A DNA stretch of 64,000 nt from contig CAWGUF010000026.1 in the NCBI GenBank assembly GCA_963825625.1, forward strand, positions 62,001-126,000. The letters are read 5' to 3'. The position numbers and the translations under genes were made by a program. The notes beneath the pieces were generated by a model. That model searched no databases. It worked only from the letters and a program-made list of their open reading frames with translations, and was not told where the DNA came from. Positions 63,671 to 64,000 of the stretch are shown one piece after another. This DNA is from CAMDPA01 sp963825625 (lineage in GTDB: Bacteria > Pseudomonadota > Alphaproteobacteria > Rhizobiales > Hyphomicrobiaceae). The stretch's first letter is position 1. Each line of letters starts with the position of its first letter.

Positions 63671-64000
63671 ATGTCAGGGGAAATGGCGCGACCCATGCTG
63701 CCGGCGGCAGAGGCTTTTGTGGCCGAGATCCGGCGGCTGTTCGAAGCCGGGGTGCCGGAGACGGAACGGTGGGAAGCATGCCGCCGGCATCTACGTACGC
63801 TGATCGCGGACGACGAGGTCAAGGCACACGCAAGGGATTGGCCGGTCACCGGCTTCAATCCGAAGACGGACAGGGTGTCGAACCTTCTGTTCTATGAGGA
63901 TCCCGACTACGGTTTCGTGATCAATGCCTTGATAAAGAACCCGGGTGGCTCTGCCATGATTCACGATCATGGGCCGGCGTGGACGATCTACGGCGTTCTA
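63671..64000 (+). CDS. Cupin protein, cysteine-dioxygenase-like (cut by right edge)
   Basis: Begins ATG 63671 with AGGAGG at 63657-63662. The 110 residues present start MSGEMARPMLPAAEAFVAEI. They reach a cupin metal motif SAMIHDHGPAWTIYGVL, which resembles the HxH...E site of type-I cysteine dioxygenase-like and related cupins. The rest is beyond the window. Probably co-transcribed with the upstream dioxygenase gene. Confidence 0.75.
   Translation, partial: MSGEMARPMLPAAEAFVAEIRRLFEAGVPETERWEACRRHLRTLIADDEVKAHARDWPVTGFNPKTDRVSNLLFYEDPDYGFVINALIKNPGGSAMIHDHGPAWTIYGVL

Overview
The window is high-GC bacterial chromosome and reads as Alphaproteobacteria, probably Hyphomicrobiales or a close relative. 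The evidence is a zinc-ribbon DinB, a short HPF/RaiA protein, the ompA/cpoB/tilS/ftsH/folP neighbourhood, and a palindromic intergenic element at 30071-30173 of the kind I associate with Rhizobiales genomes. The genus cannot be fixed from the sequence. No phage, plasmid, integrase, IS element or CRISPR array was seen.

Layout. 1-6.4 kb: edge-truncated biotin carboxylase (-), an unrecognised internally duplicated protein (-), hpf (+), an L,D-transpeptidase (-) and a small membrane protein (+). 6.5-8.6 kb: proA and nadD (+). 8.7-22.7 kb: a long minus-strand cell-envelope block, in transcription order mraZ, rsmH, ftsL, ftsI, a TPR-OmpA protein, cpoB, tilS, a multi-pass alpha/beta hydrolase, ftsH, then folP. 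This joins the first four dcw genes directly to the tail of a tol/pal-type locus and omits murE onward. Five MraZ-type boxes lie upstream of mraZ. 23.1-29.5 kb: gltB-gltD (-) with a clear terminator. 30-39 kb: a FecR-domain protein, tRNA-Leu, then the protein quality-control series tig, clpP, clpX, lon, hupB and tRNA-Val. 39-43 kb: dinB, an MFS transporter, a Cys-rich membrane protein and a small four-Cys protein.

43.3-64 kb is an accessory catabolic/transport region. It has a TPP enzyme, three Bug-type periplasmic receptors without TctA/TctB membrane partners, a luciferase-like monooxygenase and a fragment of another. A tightly packed minus-strand operon follows: TAXI receptor, TRAP permease, SDR, NAD-epimerase, a three-subunit molybdenum hydroxylase (coxM-coxS-coxL order), and an NMT1-type ABC importer. 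A phytanoyl-CoA dioxygenase-like gene and an edge-truncated cupin lie at the right end. The set fits uptake and oxidative breakdown of one or more small organic compounds; the substrate cannot be read from the sequence.

The most notable direct observation is a set of reading-frame breaks: two compensating shifts in tig, one net shift at the 3' end of clpP, one in the TAXI receptor and three in the TRAP permease. Restoring the frames recovers family-typical sequence in each case. Either the assembly has local indel errors, or the TRAP system is decaying and the chaperone/protease genes carry real changes; read-level data are needed to decide. Candidate novel proteins are the hydrolase with an inserted membrane domain, a Bug receptor fused to a C-terminal beta-rich domain, the duplicated 332-residue protein and the 10-cysteine membrane protein. 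I did not find a convincing new defence, mobile or regulatory system.
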